A stretch of DNA of 64,000 bases from Acorus gramineus (GCA_030737835.1 CM060856.1:10581670-10645669), one strand, 5' to 3'. Shown: positions 29,733 to 44,061, numbered from the stretch's first letter. Numbers and translations: made by a program. Notes: generated from the letters alone by a model not told the origin.

Positions 29733-32700
29733 TTAACCACCCCTCTTTGAGACATTAATTAGATACTGAACAGCAGATTTCTGATTCACTTCGAAGATAA
29801 ATGCCATGCCCCTCATCTGAAATAGAAATAAACAATCTATTATATGTATATGAAGTAATGTCCTCCACAGTAGCAGAGCACGTCAGCTAACTGTACAAAT
29901 AATTCTTCCATGTACTTGACCATAGTTGCAGCCTACTGATTATATAGCCACTGGTTTGCTAATTGTATAAATGCCTCCGTGAAAAAAATTTAACAAGAAT
30001 GAAAATAAGTGGCTGTGAGGCTAATTTTGATTTCATAATAACTTTATCAATGACAGGTGCCTGCCCAAGCAAGGACCATTAAATTATTCAACTGCATTAA
30101 AGATTACTAAAGATAGATGACCAAACATAGAAGTCTATAGCAACCCAATGGTCCTATGTGGAAGCATCTTGGAGAAGGGAGTAAGGGTAAAAGGTCACTT
30201 ACCTCAATCAAACAGCCTGAACTAAGTTTCAAATGCTGCTTATTCATTACTTCCTTGCCGTTAACAAAGATCGAATGCCTTCCGATGTTTTTTATGAAAA
30301 AAGATCCATCTTCTGTCATTTTTATAGTTGCCTGGGTAAATGAGCAAACACAAACTATCGACAAAGAAGAAAATGGGTAATAGAAAATTTAGATAAATAG
30401 CACATGAAAGTTGAAATAGATTATGAGGATGAGATATGAAAGACTTCAAAAGAAAATTGGAATGGCATATCAGGATGAGGTAAGAAAGATTCAACCAGAC
30501 AAATTCTATGGGAACTAATTTACACAAGGTGCAACATGCCTACAAATGTATAACTAAACTACATTGATCCCATGTGATTTTCTATCATAGTTGATCAATG
30601 ATAAACTTTTTGGTACAATTGTTTTTTATCGTGTGGCCATTTGCATTGACGCATTTATATAGTTATTTTAAAATAAATCAGTTTGATTGTGGGGTAATAA
30701 TGAAATAGTACATGAGTATGTGAAATTGTGAATCAAGCAAGCAATCACATGTACTATTACCATTGATGCATGACAGAGAAGAGAAAGAAATCAATATTCC
30801 ATTACAATTCTTCAAAATCACATACAGGTACAATATATTTCAGCAATTCAACAATAGCACGTGCTTTCATAACTATCATCATCAAATTTTGTATACTGTT
30901 TTCCCACAAAACAGTACATCAATATATTAAAATCAATTAAAAACCAAGCTTCAAAAGTCACAGCATAATGCACCTCACAAAAATATGCGTGTTTCAAATT
31001 ATAATAAAGTTCAAATTAGATAGCAAGGAATTTATTACCTGACGACGAGATATTTTATTAGCACGGCCTTCTCTTCCCAAGTCAATGTCAACGTGTATAT
31101 CTTCTGCCCCTCTCCCAAGTGAAACCTAAATTACAAATAAATGATTTATTATGATGGAATTATAAATGAATGAATATGATCTCCAGAAAGCAAAGAATTT
31201 TCTTAACTGATATAATTGCATGCCAATAGACAGCTCCCACGACAATATAACATCAAAATTATATTAGTATACAATGTAAATTTAGCACTGAGCTTGAATT
31301 ATACAAATATGGTTCCCCAATGTTCTGATCAGTGCATCAATTTGCAAAATGAATCTTACAAGAGCAACAACAAAAATACTTGAATGATCCAACAAATCTA
31401 TGTCATTACTTCCAAATTCGTAAAACAGACAGTGGTTTGTTATGACTAATATATACAATTGTACAGATCAGATCAACATGCTACCAAAAAAAAAAAAAGA
31501 TGATGAAATGCATGAGTGGAAGATAAACAAAAGAAATAAAACTAGGCATGGTAACATTCATATATGTTACTATGTCTTATGTCTATAAGAGACGCAGCTG
31601 AAGCAAACATAAGATCAAATCTGAAAATCCCATGACAAAGGCAAGAATGGCATAATATGACGATTACTCCGTAGTTCAAAACGATTACAGTGCAATTGAT
31701 GTATGCCTATCATCTAACATTAAAGATTTTCTAAATGTTCTCTAAACTTACATCATGTGAGATATTCAGCTTGTTGCAAGCTGCAACCCAGCATCTAATA
31801 TCATAATCAAGATCTTTTAAAAAATAGAAAAGATAAAAACAGAGATAGAACATAACCGACATCTTTAGCCAATGCATCTTAATGAGTTTGAAGGATCCTA
31901 CATGTGGTTGTCCAAAAGCATAACACTTGTGATCTATATATTTAATCTTACATGGCATTTACATGAATGCTTTTACAGATTTAGCTGTAGGCAACCTTCT
32001 CAATGTTATGAATAAAACAGAAATATACATGCTACATGCTCCAATAAATAGACAAAGGCATGCTAAATGCTCCAATAAAATATCTAGAAGACACTGACTA
32101 ATTATATGAAGAAAAAAAATGATATCTAAAATCATGATAGGAGAATAAAAGATAAGGCGAGCATGTTTCTACCCTCTTCAGATGCAAACAACTGATTCAC
32201 AGGTCAATTAGTGAATCACTATATCAGACAAACTTTTGAGAGAGATTATCTTGTGATTACCTCAGTTTTCTTGATATAATGTTTCATACGACGGCCATAT
32301 ATGACTGCAAAAGCTCCATGAGATGCAATAGCCCTCTGCATATAAGCACGTGCACCTTGCTCCAATCTTATGATGGCCTTCTTTGTATTATTGTTTTGAT
32401 AATTGGAAACTATCAGTTACAAAACAAGAAAACAATCAAACAAAATAAATACAATGTACTATTATAATGTATTGTATAATTGGAGCTCAGATGCACATCA
32501 GATTGCAATGGGGTGTTTAGTATACACACATGGATCAGGTCATTGGGTATATAGAACTGACAATAACTGACAGAAAAGAAGAAAAAAACGCACACCAAAA
32601 CACACTCAAGTGGCATTCACTATACATAACAACATGATGTTCAAATATAAAACAGAGAGCTCCATCAAAGATAACTACGCATGAGAGATTCAAGTAATCA

Positions 32701-35700
32701 ATTTCAAACGTAATTTTATGACACACCTTCCTTGGTAAGGCATGATTCCCGAGTATCTATATCCAGATCCATATCAAGTATCTGCAAGCACATGATAGCA
32801 ATGAAATGATGATATCAGTTTCCAGAGGTGACAATATATCGCTACAGAAAATTTCCCAATCTCTCTATTGATCTCTAGCCATATTAACCCAAAAGAAAGT
32901 TTTTACTCACCAGGGTCTCAATGTCAGAGAAATAAGGCGAATCATCCCCACGATTTGGAAGTTGTTCGTCTTGATGTAAAGTAGACAAGATCATCTCTGC
33001 ATCCAGAAATCCATCTTCCATGGAAGCCTGTTCCACATGCAATGATGCACACTTTTGCAATTCAGAAGTCATATTTGCTCCGCGGCCATCATCTACTTCT
33101 ACAGACCCAATTTTAGCATTACCGGGTCCTTTTAATGCCTTGTTTAGAGAACCAGTTGAATTGTTCAAGTTATGCCTATCATATCCAAATTTTGGTACAT
33201 CTTTTCCTGGCACATTGATAAGAGAAGGTTGCAGATCTGCAGATGCTGAAGCAGCTGGACTTGTGTCCCTGCCAGCATTACCCAATTGTCTAGAGGCTAC
33301 AACTATAGAGTAGTTGTCTGACAACACCTTTCTCAACCTTTTACCATCAGTCAACATTGAATCCATTTCTTGTCGCATTCCTGTCTTTAGTGATGGTGCA
33401 GGAATTTTTGTGAGTGTTTCATCTTTTATCATGAGCCCATTAAATCCCTTTCCACTACCCTTCAAACTATCAGGAAAAACCTTGGTTGAGAAAGAATCCA
33501 TTCCAGACGTCTCCACCGTATTATTTTGTACTTCAGAGGAAGCAACTTGTAGAGGGTCCTCAGTGAGAACATAAACCTCATCATTGCAGGGAATTTCAGT
33601 GTCCTCCGTATTCAGTACACAAATCATAATTTCTTTGCAAGGTTGAAGGGAATGAGAATTTTGTACAATAGCCTCTGCCAAATCAATCTTTGGATCATTC
33701 GCTTTACAACATACTTCCGCAATGACAGAATGCGACCTATCACTAGGATTAACTGGCCCTTTAATGCATGTCCCATCAGAAATAACATGGTGTGAGTGTA
33801 CAGGTGTGACTGCTTCAGGCCCACTTGAGTCTGGCATATCTACTCCGTGCTCATCATTGGGAGAGCTCAACAGGATGGAGCTTAACCCATCGAGGCTCAT
33901 GTCTTTTGACTCAACATCCAGGTACATAAGCTCGTCATTGCCAAAGTTCAGAAGAGAATTTTGGAGTTCAATAAGGTCACCTTCACAAAAAGCCATTGGA
34001 TTATCCAATCCGTCTGCACAAATTCCAGCATTCAATTTAGGATCTGAGCAAGTAAGATCAAAACCTGGTGTATCTACTTTTTCCAACTTTGGCATGTTTA
34101 ATGTGGAAATATCCTCAACTCTTTCCCATATAGGCATCACAGGATGTTCTGATGAACACCCCAGCTGATGATATGAAACTCCACCATCCAACACTGATGA
34201 GCTTGGATCCTGAAGACCTCTGAAACCGGAGCAAAGACCATCATGTTTGTTATCTACTAAATCAAGTTTCAAATTCAAATCCTCACTGCCAAAGAGGTTG
34301 TCCGCCGGTGATGTCTGTGCCGATACCATTCCACTAACCTCCGGGCGATTCCCAAAGGACTCCAGATTTTCTCCAGGCATCCTGGGAAAACTATTACCCG
34401 CATCTCTGGGCCGACAGGAATTCCTCAAACCATTTCCTACAGAATTGTTGATGGGAATGAAGGAAACATTCTCCGCAAAGCCATATAACTTATCTTGATC
34501 CAATATCTCATCTGGAATTTTAACTTTGCGCGTATCCACACAACAGTGGAATGGGTTGCTTGGAGCATCAGGAGCAGAAGCACCAGTCCTATGCATCACT
34601 GGGAAAGCATGTTCAGCAGCAGTATTAATGCCTGTTTCCAGATGTTTAAAATGAATAGATGTAGAACCTCCAGAGAAACTAGTAACTCCTGAGATGCATT
34701 TTCCAACAGGACATTCAGCTTGAATTTTTGGATTGACATGTTCACTGGTACATTCACCAGATCGCATGAGAAAATCACAATCAAGATTATTATTAGGTTC
34801 ACTGCAAATACGCTTTCGCATGGCATAGTAATGGCTGCGGACACTGTCAACTTTTCTTTTCCCAGAACCCCTCTTTCCATTGAAACCACAAGATTTCTTG
34901 GATTTTGAATAATTTCTCATGGGAACTTCCATCTCAACCTCTATCATTCGTGCAGATGCCTCTTCCGAAATCTTTGGGTTGTAGAGGAGAGAGTGCCACC
35001 TGTCTTGAAGTTCTCGGACACTGAATCTGCGGGAGAAAGGAACTGCACCTCTGGCCAAACACTCTAAAGAAGCACCAGCCTGTCAAGTGCAAAGCTAAAA
35101 GACTTCATGGAACGCCTTAACATACCCAACACTCCGCAAACTCAGCACTCCATGATGTTTCATGAGAATAAAGAGAAGAAGTAGAAATGTTAAAGACCAT
35201 ATTAATCAGTCGCAGATTAGTGCGTCAGATCAATGTGATGCAGAATGCAGACCCAGAGACTACATAAATCCCATATGTTAATACATTAAGTATTGTACAG
35301 CTGAGAGCTTTGAAAGAAATTTTTTTTATATCTGTGCATATGCCATGTATCATGCATTTTAAAGGGTTTCCGTTCATAGGTGTCCATATTGCAGCCTTGC
35401 AGGCAGGCACACGTAATGTTAGACTGACTCCTACAGTATGGTTAATGGCCTAAGCCCAACTATCAATTCTCTTCACAACTATTATTAAATATCAATGAAG
35501 CTGGATCAGAGAATGGAAGCTCTCTATTCTCTACCCAATTTTAATGGGTTTTCCTTTTTCACGATAACTTGTTAATCCACTCATCGTTGTACTATTTTCC
35601 CCTTCATCAATTAATGCATTCACATTCACAAAATCATGCCAACAAAAAACATGAACAATTGTGCATGTGATGTGTGATTCAGAATTCATCATCATCATCA

Positions 35701-35790
35701 TAAATCGTATGTTTTTCTCACCTCCACTGCATTCTTCAGGAGGACATCGTCTTCAGGAATCCATTGTGTTAGAGGGGCGACCGCGCCCAT
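29733..35790 (-). CDS. EMB1967: MCRS_N-FHA domain protein (EMB1967/MCRS1-like), 913 aa
   Basis: Seven exons: 35722-35790, 32911-35079, 32727-32781, 32261-32409, 31039-31125, 30203-30331, 29733-29816 (2742 nt with stop; all phases agree). The N-terminus MGAVAPLTQWIPEDDVLLKN, followed by FSRRFSVRELQDRWHSLLYN, is the microspherule N-terminal (SANT-like) domain. A long Ser/Asp-rich, probably disordered region fills exon 2. The C-terminus (about 797-895) is an FHA phosphopeptide-binding domain with VIYGRRMKHYIKKTEVSLGR, GRANKISRRQ, and NIGRHSIFVNGKEV. Human MCRS1 is a subunit of the INO80 and NSL chromatin complexes, and the Arabidopsis homologue EMB1967 is embryo-essential, so a nuclear chromatin role is inferred. 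KRGSGKRK in exon 2 is a plausible nuclear localisation signal. The start codon is supported by the conserved MGA..WIPEDD beginning. Confidence 0.92.
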
Positions 35791-36893
35791 CTCGAGACCT
35801 CACTATAAGAAGGAATAGATTCAGTAGTGGACGATCGCGATAACGTAAACATGAAGAGACAGAGAGGGGAAGGGTTACCTGGGAACGGTTGAAGAGGCAA
35901 TCGATCACAAGCCGTCGCGGGAGAGGGGTTTGGTAGGGTTTCGTATTGAAATTGCGCTTGATAGGGTTACAGATGGAGGGGGAGGGAGTGAGAGGTGTCG
36001 GACTGGCGGGAGAGGGTTTGTGAGGGTGGGTTTTGCGAGAGGTTCGTCTCGGTGTACGGTGGAGGTCCGATAGGACCTCTTCGGAATCAAATCTGGACCG
36101 TTCATCGAAACGAGACTTTAATGACGAGGACCTTGCGGCCCAAGAAACATGAGTTGGCCGTCAAATAGTGATACAGCAGATCTCAGCCGTTCGTGGTAGA
36201 GATGATGCGTTAAACAGTTTCATCATTCGGTCAAAGGTTTCATTTCACATACCTCGAAAAATTCCTTTTTAACCTTTTTCGAATTGAATTAAGGCTCCGT
36301 GGTTTTTTTTTTTTTCCGTGGAATTGTATTATCAAGGATTATATTATCAGACTTCATTTTATCAATAATTCAAATTAAAACTTTATTTCATTTTTTTCTA
36401 ATTAAAACTTTTCCCATGAATGGAAGTGGTAATGATCAAACCCAAGTTCCTTGGGAAAGAGGGGACGCCAATGAAGCAGCATTTTATGTAATTTCATCCC
36501 AAAATTATTTTGTTAAAAGGAATCAGGAGTCATACATTTCATTATTATTAAGATAAGAAATTATTTTCCAATCATATAACACATTGTTAAAAATAATCCT
36601 CAGATTATAAGCTAAAATCAATTGGGGGGGGGGGAGGGATCAAAACCCAATAGCATGCAACACGAATGGTTCGATTTCAATCCACCCAACTAAAAGTTTT
36701 AAACAAGACAGCTACATTAAGTCCCATCTAAATCCACAATTGCAGTGCGGTTCAGTCTGCATAGCCCACATTACATGAATCAACAATAACAGATAACAGT
36801 CAAATTCTCCTCTTTTTTTTATCTGTACATGAAAAGAACACCCAGACTGCAATTTTCTTTGGTTTGGTTCTCCCACATGAAGAGATGTCCCAG
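35791..36893. other. MCRS-like promoter and EF-hand gene A 3' flank
   Basis: 35791-36120 is relatively GC-rich, with a telo-box in sense orientation for the minus-strand gene (TAGGGTTT, 35934-35941), and probably holds its 5' UTR/promoter. The rest is AT-rich with T and G homopolymers (for example 36626-36635) and no gene; the part next to 36894 is likely 3' UTR of the next gene. Confidence 0.5.
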
Positions 36894-39800
36894 CTATTCG
36901 AAGTCGTCCTTCGAATCCTGGAGCATGACAACACCAAGGGCAACAAGGGAGGCATAGATCGAAGCGGGGATCTTCTGCACAACAGTTCCAACAACAGGCA
37001 CCCCCTCTGTTGCTCTCTTCGTCATCAATGCCACCGCGGGAGCTACAAGTAGAGCAATTAGCAAGTTTGTGCTGACTTGAGTTAGTGTGTCGGACGTCAG
37101 CTTCTTGATGAAGGCAGCAAATTCTTCCCGGTCAAGCATCCCATCGAGGTTGAGGTCATAAGTCTGTGTGGAAATGCGACAGAGAATGACTAAAGATCAT
37201 GCAAAAATATTCTGAAGCAAATTTGGAGTCCATTCAGTATTGTTCATTGTTACAATCAAGAATGTATGACAACAGATGTGAATTGAACACAAAAACTTCG
37301 GTGTCGTGTCAGTTCAGAGTAAAATGCCTGCATGTGCATCAAAACAATATCAATACACTAACCATGAATTTCAAATCACATATTTAACGGGTTAATCATC
37401 CAAATTTCTGTGTTGGTCAGTAATCAGATAGTCTCAATTTCTATGTACTGCTGTCAGCTTGGTTGCGAAATAGACAGTTTTCATTTGAAAGTACTGATTG
37501 CTATAGCAAAGCTCATTACCTCTTGAATAACAATATAAGAAAAACAGAAAAAGAGAGGACAGTGATGATTGCTTGTATCACCATGGACAGAAAATTGCGA
37601 AAAAAATAAAGAAAATTGTATGTTTGATATGGAGTGAATCTGTGAAAGTATAAAGGTAGGTACAGAACCATCAGTTTTACATAATAATCATAATAATTTC
37701 CCGTTATTAAAATAAAAAAACATGTGGGTCATTATACGTGTCAAATACAAAAGTGAAACTCAAGAATTTTTCTGGAAATTCTTTTTTTCAATTTTTGTTA
37801 CCCAATAAAATAAAGCTGATGCCAAAACATCCTAGACTGTGACATGGCCAACTTCAACATATCTGACATGGGATGCTTTCATTTTGAGAGAAAGAGAGGG
37901 GGAAAATCAAAGAAAAACAAAGAAAGAAGACCACCAGAAACAATAACAATGAAACAAATTATACAATGATTAGTATCCAAAGAATAAATTTGCTCAGCAC
38001 GTGGATCAAGCATTTTATAGCGCCAGGTCCCACTATCTACTTGCTTCAGACATCTGCATATCATTATAAGCTCAACACCGGTCCACAAACTACTTTTGTT
38101 CCAAAATCTAATAATGAAGCACAGTTGGTCTAAAAAGATGTCTGATAAACAAGTTAATTAATTAGTTGATAGGAGTGAACTGAAAATGTAAACTACAGTT
38201 AGCCTTCAAACATCCCTAGTTTCATTTTTCTGAAAAGGGATGATGTTGACTGCATGGTAGTACATCTGTACAAAGAAATAACAGGCAAAGATAGATCATA
38301 ACTGTCAAACTTCATTAACTGCCCCATTATTTAATCGGTCCAATAAGAAAGACCCTTTGTCGTCATTACAGAGACAAGTGAACAACCAGTGCAATATGTT
38401 CAATTAACTAGAGCAATTCAAATGCGCATGGAAGCTAAATTCAGAAGAAAGGGGATCATGCCAGATAAAGTTAAGGAAGGCCATCATCTAGAGTGGTCCC
38501 ACACTCCCACATATAGCAGAGTGCTAGGCAGAGAGAACTGTATACGGTCAAAGTTAACTAGTCAAAAAATTATTTGTGTGGACATGGCTCTATCAACCAG
38601 AATCTTTTGATCCCATCTGATGAAGCTAAGGGAAGTTTACCAAGCTTCAATACATGTATGGTGTTCATAGATCTTATATGGCATGATCTTTCTTTCAATC
38701 CCCCCTCTTCTATAAGATATTTAAAAAGGAAATCATCTGTCATAAAATGCAATCTCCACGAATGTGATGATCACTGGAGGCAGTATGCAAACAATAATAT
38801 ACACAGCACAAACAGAAACGCAATGGATAGGAAGACAAACTCTATAGATAGCAGATCAAAAGTTACCTTGAACTTCCCAAGTGACCATGAATGGAATTTT
38901 GCTGGCATAAACATTGCAACCTTGTAAATTTTCAAGCATACGCTGGAAAATTTAAGTTAAATGCATGATGCGGACTCACTCAAAGAAACACATCGTAGTT
39001 TATCGTTCTTTGCAAATGGTTTATTCACAATCCAATGGTGAATGGCCTATACAATGAGAATTTCTTACATGACTCAAACATCCTCTTCGGACTCCCAAAC
39101 AATCAGAAGAAGTCACAACCAACAAAACTGTCTTAATTGTCATCATGCATGTGATCTGAACCCACAATTCAATATTTGACAACATAATTTACAACCATGA
39201 GGTCATGCATTCAAATCCCACACTTACCTATCAAAAAAAAAAATGCTAGCCTACAAATGAAGGTCTGGTTGGCTTCATGCAGTGCACATCGAACACCTTC
39301 AACCAGGACAGGTTCTCAAATTTCATTTTTGTTCAAATACAAACTTTCAACATGTTGCATGGACTCCCAACAGAGGGTTAGCTCCTTGGTTAGAGCGACG
39401 GGGTTTCTTGAATTCAAATGATACACAGGGTTTGTGGGTGATTCTGTGCACTCAAGGATTTCCCAATTAACGTTAGGATTCCATAAAAATATGATGTATG
39501 GATGTTAAATACATTCGGCTTTTGCACGCCTTGTGATTTGACGAGACGCTAAATAGTGTCAAACAAATGCAAAGCCAAAACTCGAAACAGGTTTCCAGAG
39601 AGAGTAGTGATGTATGGCTTACCTCCATCATAGTTAAGACCTTTTGTTTTGAGGGGGGATCGTTATGAGACCCCGGCAAGTACTTGTTAATGTCACTGTG
39701 ACCAAACACAATAACAATTAAACATCGATTCGTCATAGAATCAATTGTTATTCATTTTAATAATAAAAAGAGGGAAGATTAAAAAAAATACTTGTACACA

Positions 39801-40074
39801 AAGAGGACCATGATATACAGATCTTCGAAAGAGAGATGGTCCTTCCCGTAGTCATTTCTGAAACGATCAAACGCCTTGTCCGTTATCTTCCTTATCTGTC
39901 TCTCCTTCCACTCTTTACCTGCTCATATGTATACAAAACCAGTTATGAAGAAAAGAAAAAAAAGGGTTTTTGACTTGAAGAACCAAAATTAAGATCACAA
40001 ACCCAATCTCTGAAAGTTTTGGAAAATATGGTACCTTGGAATTTCTCTTGAATGGTCGTCAACACTTGCCCCAT
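36894..40074 (-). CDS. Small EF-hand calcium-binding protein with C-terminal hydrophobic segments, 169 aa (paralogue A)
   Basis: Four exons: 40035-40074, 39792-39918, 39623-39695, 36894-37163 (510 nt). It begins MGQVLTTIQEKFQGKEWKER; Gly2 makes N-myristoylation conceivable but unproven. One canonical EF-hand loop spans 83-94 (DLNLDGMLDREE) with ligands D83, N85, D87, D91 and E94 and G88 at position 6. Two hydrophobic stretches follow (about 113-128 LLIALLVAPAVALMT and 149-165 IYASLVALGVVML), suggesting membrane association. This matches a plant family annotated only as calcium-binding EF-hand family protein; its function is not known to me. The last intron is 2459 bp and contains SINE-like fragments. 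Gene B at 45870-46992 is a paralogue with the same exon plan (40, about 125, 73, about 268 nt) and orientation. Confidence 0.88.
39180..39245 (+). mobile_element. Possible SINE 3' fragment in EF-hand A intron 3
   Basis: A B-box-like GCATTCAAATCCC is followed by ACACTTACCTATC and an A tail (about 39232-39242), which resembles the end of a tRNA-derived SINE. No A box is seen. Confidence 0.3.
39374..39425 (+). mobile_element. tRNA-like SINE head in EF-hand A intron 3
   Basis: TTAGCTCCTTGGTTAGAGC (39377-39395) is a good Pol III A box of tRNA type. It is followed after about 12 bp by TTGAATTCAAATG, a degenerate B box. The spacing is too short and the arms are wrong for a working tRNA, so a SINE head or tRNA relic is more likely. 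Confidence 0.4.
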
Positions 40075-41173
40075 GGTCTGATTGAGAAAGGTGAAACTGT
40101 TTTGAATCGAAAGTCGCAGAAGTTTTTTTAAACTGCGGAGGCGAGGAGGAGAGACGAACTTTAGGCTCCAAGTCACTATCTAAGGTGAATGTGATCACCT
40201 CCGGTTATTAAAATGAAGTGTTTTTTTAGGGCCCGATTGATATGAGACCGATTTTTTTATTTTTTATTTTTGGGAGCCACGTAAATAAGTAAATTATATT
40301 CAGAAACATATTTGTATCATTCTAATTTTAAAATCATAAATTATTTGACATTATCAAAGCAATATTCAAATATTTATATCTCTTTCGTGTGTATATATAT
40401 AGTCACTTTTCTTTGACACTCTATTATCATTTGAAAAGACCAAAAAAACCCATGCCTTCTACAAATTATAAAAAATATCCAGATATCAAATTATCAAAAA
40501 CACGTACTTGATAGTTTATAATCAAATTCAATTTTCAACAAGTTTATAATCAAAATCCGGAACAAAACTCAAATTTTCACAAACTCATTTCATGGAAACC
40601 CAAAAAAATTACAACATGTTAAAAAAATAATTAATACGTAGAAAAACCAACCAATAATAAATACAGGATATACCAAACAAATAGAGTCATCAACCCTACA
40701 CATCGAAAACCCAATTTCTTCAGAGCAATTAAATTAAAAAACAACAAAAGGCAACATCGTAAAGACTAGAGAGACAACAAACAGTCATCAATCCCTCCAA
40801 AGGTTTACTTTCCCCATCCGAATTGAAACTCATCTAACCCACCTCGTTATGGGTCTGCAGAGTCTGAGAGGCCCAGTCAGAGGTTCCGGCGATGAGGGGG
40901 ACGGCGAGGAGAGTCTGCTGAGTCTGAGAAGGTGGAGGGAGGGAGAGGTGGAGGAGGTGTCTGATGGTAGTGGTGGGGAGGGAAAGGAGGTGGGGTTTGG
41001 AAAGCAAGCCATGGGAGTGGTCCGAGTGGAGGGGTTTGAAGAGGTGAAGGAGACGGGTTCTTGAATTTTTTCAAATTGACAAGGGTATTTTTGTCTTTCT
41101 ATTTTTATTTTCAACATAGCTTTCGCTACCGGGCTCCTCACGTGTATCGAGCCAAATAACGAAAAATTTTCTT

Positions 41174-41513
41174 AGCCCCGTTTCGTTGTGCGTTTGAACG
41201 CGTTTTTGCTTTTTGAAAAGCTGAAAAGTTAAAATCGTACAGCTAAACGGGACAGCTTTTTACAGAATCGGAAACTGGATTCCTTTTAATTTTTCTCTCG
41301 AAATCTGTGTTTTAAAAAGCTCAAAAACAACGTTTTTTTGTTGGAATCGATTTTTTGAATTGAAAAGCAACTTTCTTTGCCAAACATTAAACTCCTTTCA
41401 AATATTGATTCCTGATTAAAAAAAAAACATCATAAAAAAGTCAAGGTCTAATCATCTTAAAAAGCAGCTTTATTCCAAAAACTACTTTTCAATCTGTGTT
41501 TCCAAACGGACCC
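41174..41513. mobile_element. MITE-like element with CCGTTT termini
   Basis: The left end GCCCCGTTTCGTTGTGCGTT and the right end CTGTGTTTCCAAACGGACCC are imperfect inverted repeats, a GGGYCCGTTTGG-type tip common in plant MITEs. The interior carries repeated AAAAGCT/AGCTTTT words and no coding capacity. Confidence 0.4.
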
Positions 41514-42009
41514 TTAGACCCGAAACGAGTTTGAAAAGCTTTTGGATTTATAAGAAGTTATTTTTTTAAAATCGTTTTCAAACACCTCTACAAAACTAGT
41601 TTTAAACTCAATTTTTACATAAAATCAGTTTTACAATCGTGCAATAAAACCGAGCCTTTTGAGAGACACTTGGATCTCTTTTTTTAATTTTTTTTAATTT
41701 AAATTAGTATGATAGAGAATATAGTGTTGTTACACATAGTTTTTTTCCTTTCCAATTCCAGTCATATATGCCTCAATAAAAAAATCAACAAAGTATATAC
41801 TCACATTGACGAGTATATGCTTTGATATAAATTTTTCACATTTTTCATAAATATATCCATGAAATTCATTTTAGCTCTTTTGAATAGCATATTCAATTTG
41901 AAATATATATAAATGACGTATATTATAAAATTTATATGTTTGTGTTATATATTTTTCATATTTATTATTCTGTTACAATGTATGGGTGGTGGAAAAAATC
42001 TGCACCGTA

Positions 42010-42720
42010 TTAAAAAACAACATGTGTCAGAACTTAGAGGATATGAGCCACCATATCCGACAATGAACCTAAAAGCGGAATACCGAATAGGTGAGACACG
42101 CCCAGATTGAACTAGGTCTGGTCGAACAGTCTTACACTTTGTGAGCGAATGTCATCCCGAGTAAGTGAGATATAACAAGATTGTCAGGTCTAATCGGATG
42201 GTCTTACACTTCGCAAACGAATGACTAGGCACACGCAGAGCAGGACTCCGTGTACCGACCATACCAAGACCAAGATCTCGAAAATGGTTAGACACCCCAT
42301 AATGCCAGTAACTGTTAGGTGGGTGGTTAATGCCCATTACTTGTAAAACGTGAGTAATTAAGAGCACGTTTAGCTACAATAAAGCAATACAATTATCACA
42401 AAACTCGCCCACTAAGCAATCATTTAGGGAGAGTTGTTACAATGGCTATAAGACCAGTAACAACAACCATCTAGCCCATGAACCTTATATAAAGGAAGGT
42501 TAACAACAAAATGAGGGAACCAATTTCATATGAGTTCACTTTGTTAACAAGCTATCTTAAGAGTGAGATTATTCACATTTGAATTCCTTACTGATGCATC
42601 TGTTCAGAGTTTATTTGATTGGCATCAGACCGATGTCCTACTGATTCCCTTTTGAGTGCAGGATTCACGTTCGATCAAGTCCGGATTCGAGAAGAAGACT
42701 CTAACCGATGAAATTGACAG
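42010..42720 (+). mobile_element. Decayed LTR-like fragment (Gypsy-type by appearance)
   Basis: A TATA-like CTTATATAAAGGAAGG (about 42483) is followed by a GAGTGAGATTATTCACATTTG stretch, CATCAGACCGATGTCC, GAGTGCAGGATTCACGTTCG and GATCAAGTCCGGATTCGAG. This order resembles the R-U5 part of plant LTRs. Upstream it is moderately GC-rich with two similar half-repeats (GGTCTGGTCGAACAGTCTTA at about 42115 and GGTCTAATCGGATGGTCTTA at about 42186). No primer-binding site or pol domain follows, so it is a solo or truncated LTR. Confidence 0.4.
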
Positions 42721-44061
42721 AAATTGATAAATACACCTTCAGTATGATATTAGAAACAGATGATCTGCCATAAATTTTAGATTTTAATAGTATTAAAATA
42801 TATTATTAACCATCAATATTTTTCAAATTTTCAATCGTGATCACAACGTTTTTGCTTGTTTTAACCCTTATAAATTTATTAAAGCTTATTCTTATTCTAC
42901 ACCATTATTTCTTCTTTTAATATCTTAAAATTTTAAAAAAAAATATATTAAATATAATCACATTCTTTAACAAAATTAATTAAAAAAAAATTATATTACA
43001 CACCAAATATCATTAAATTTAAGAGAATTTAAGTTTGTATGCACATTTTAAACAAATCTAGATCACTATTGTCAAATGAATTAGTATATTTTCAATTTAA
43101 TTTTATATTAATTTATTATTTTTATTGGTGGGGTGTTCTTACTCCTTAGGGATTTATTAGCATGATTTTTTTTATATATTTTATGTTGATGGATTTTTTT
43201 TAGGATCATTGACAAAATATATATATATTTTTTTATTTTTAGTTAACAGTCTAATAATACTGGGGAAACGCTGGGGGAGAAGTAATACGAAAACATCTAA
43301 AGGCGAGGGATTAATACGGTGTTCAGAAAAGATTCCGTTTTGATTTTTTGAGATACAAATAAGCGAAAGAATCGGATAAACGCTATCGGCAATCGTTGGA
43401 CACGTGGCGAGGTTTTGACCGACGACAGAGACGGACAGAGACCACCAGTTTCACATGATCGCACCACCAAAATACTTTATTTCATTGTCCTAGACGGCTT
43501 AGGCCGGGGGGTTCGCCAAGGTTTTAACCTTGCTGATGGTAAGGTAGACAATGTTTCGTTAAAAGCTCAGGTAGCTCGGTTATTGTGTGTCTTCATCCAC
43601 GGGTTATTCTAAGCCCTTGTTAGTCTGTTTCTCTGCTACAATTAGTGACACAGTTTTATAATGTATGATAAGACTTTGTGTATTGTTCTATCTGGACCTT
43701 CTTATAAAATTAAAAAAAACTTTATTTCATTATTACAGTTGTTCTTGAACCGTACGTTTTAATCTTTATATGTAGGCTAATGTTACATCTAGTCCATTTT
43801 TCAGCTCGATCTAAATCTAGTATATAAGTATTTTAAATTATTTAAAAATAACATATCTTATTTAATGGGGTAAACGTTTTTATAAAAAAATGAAACATGT
43901 ATTTTAATTAATTGCATAGATTCATGAAAAAAATCATTGAAACAAATACTCTGCTACGATAAGTATATGCTCAGATAATTCTTTATCGACGCATATGATA
44001 TTGGAATTGAGACTAAAATAAAAACTGTGTGTAACAATACTCTTACATATGATTACTGATG

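Noticed and set aside
32161-34908. Several plus-strand frames of 60-148 codons
   Set aside because: They are antisense to the long second exon of the MCRS-like gene or to its introns.
39374-39425. Functional tRNA gene
   Set aside because: The A-box/B-box spacing is too short, and acceptor, anticodon and T arms do not pair.
40830-41141. 103-codon Pro/Ser-rich minus frame and a 71-codon plus frame
   Set aside because: All three frames of this GC-rich stretch are open by composition, and no family is recognisable. It might be a gene relic but cannot be supported.
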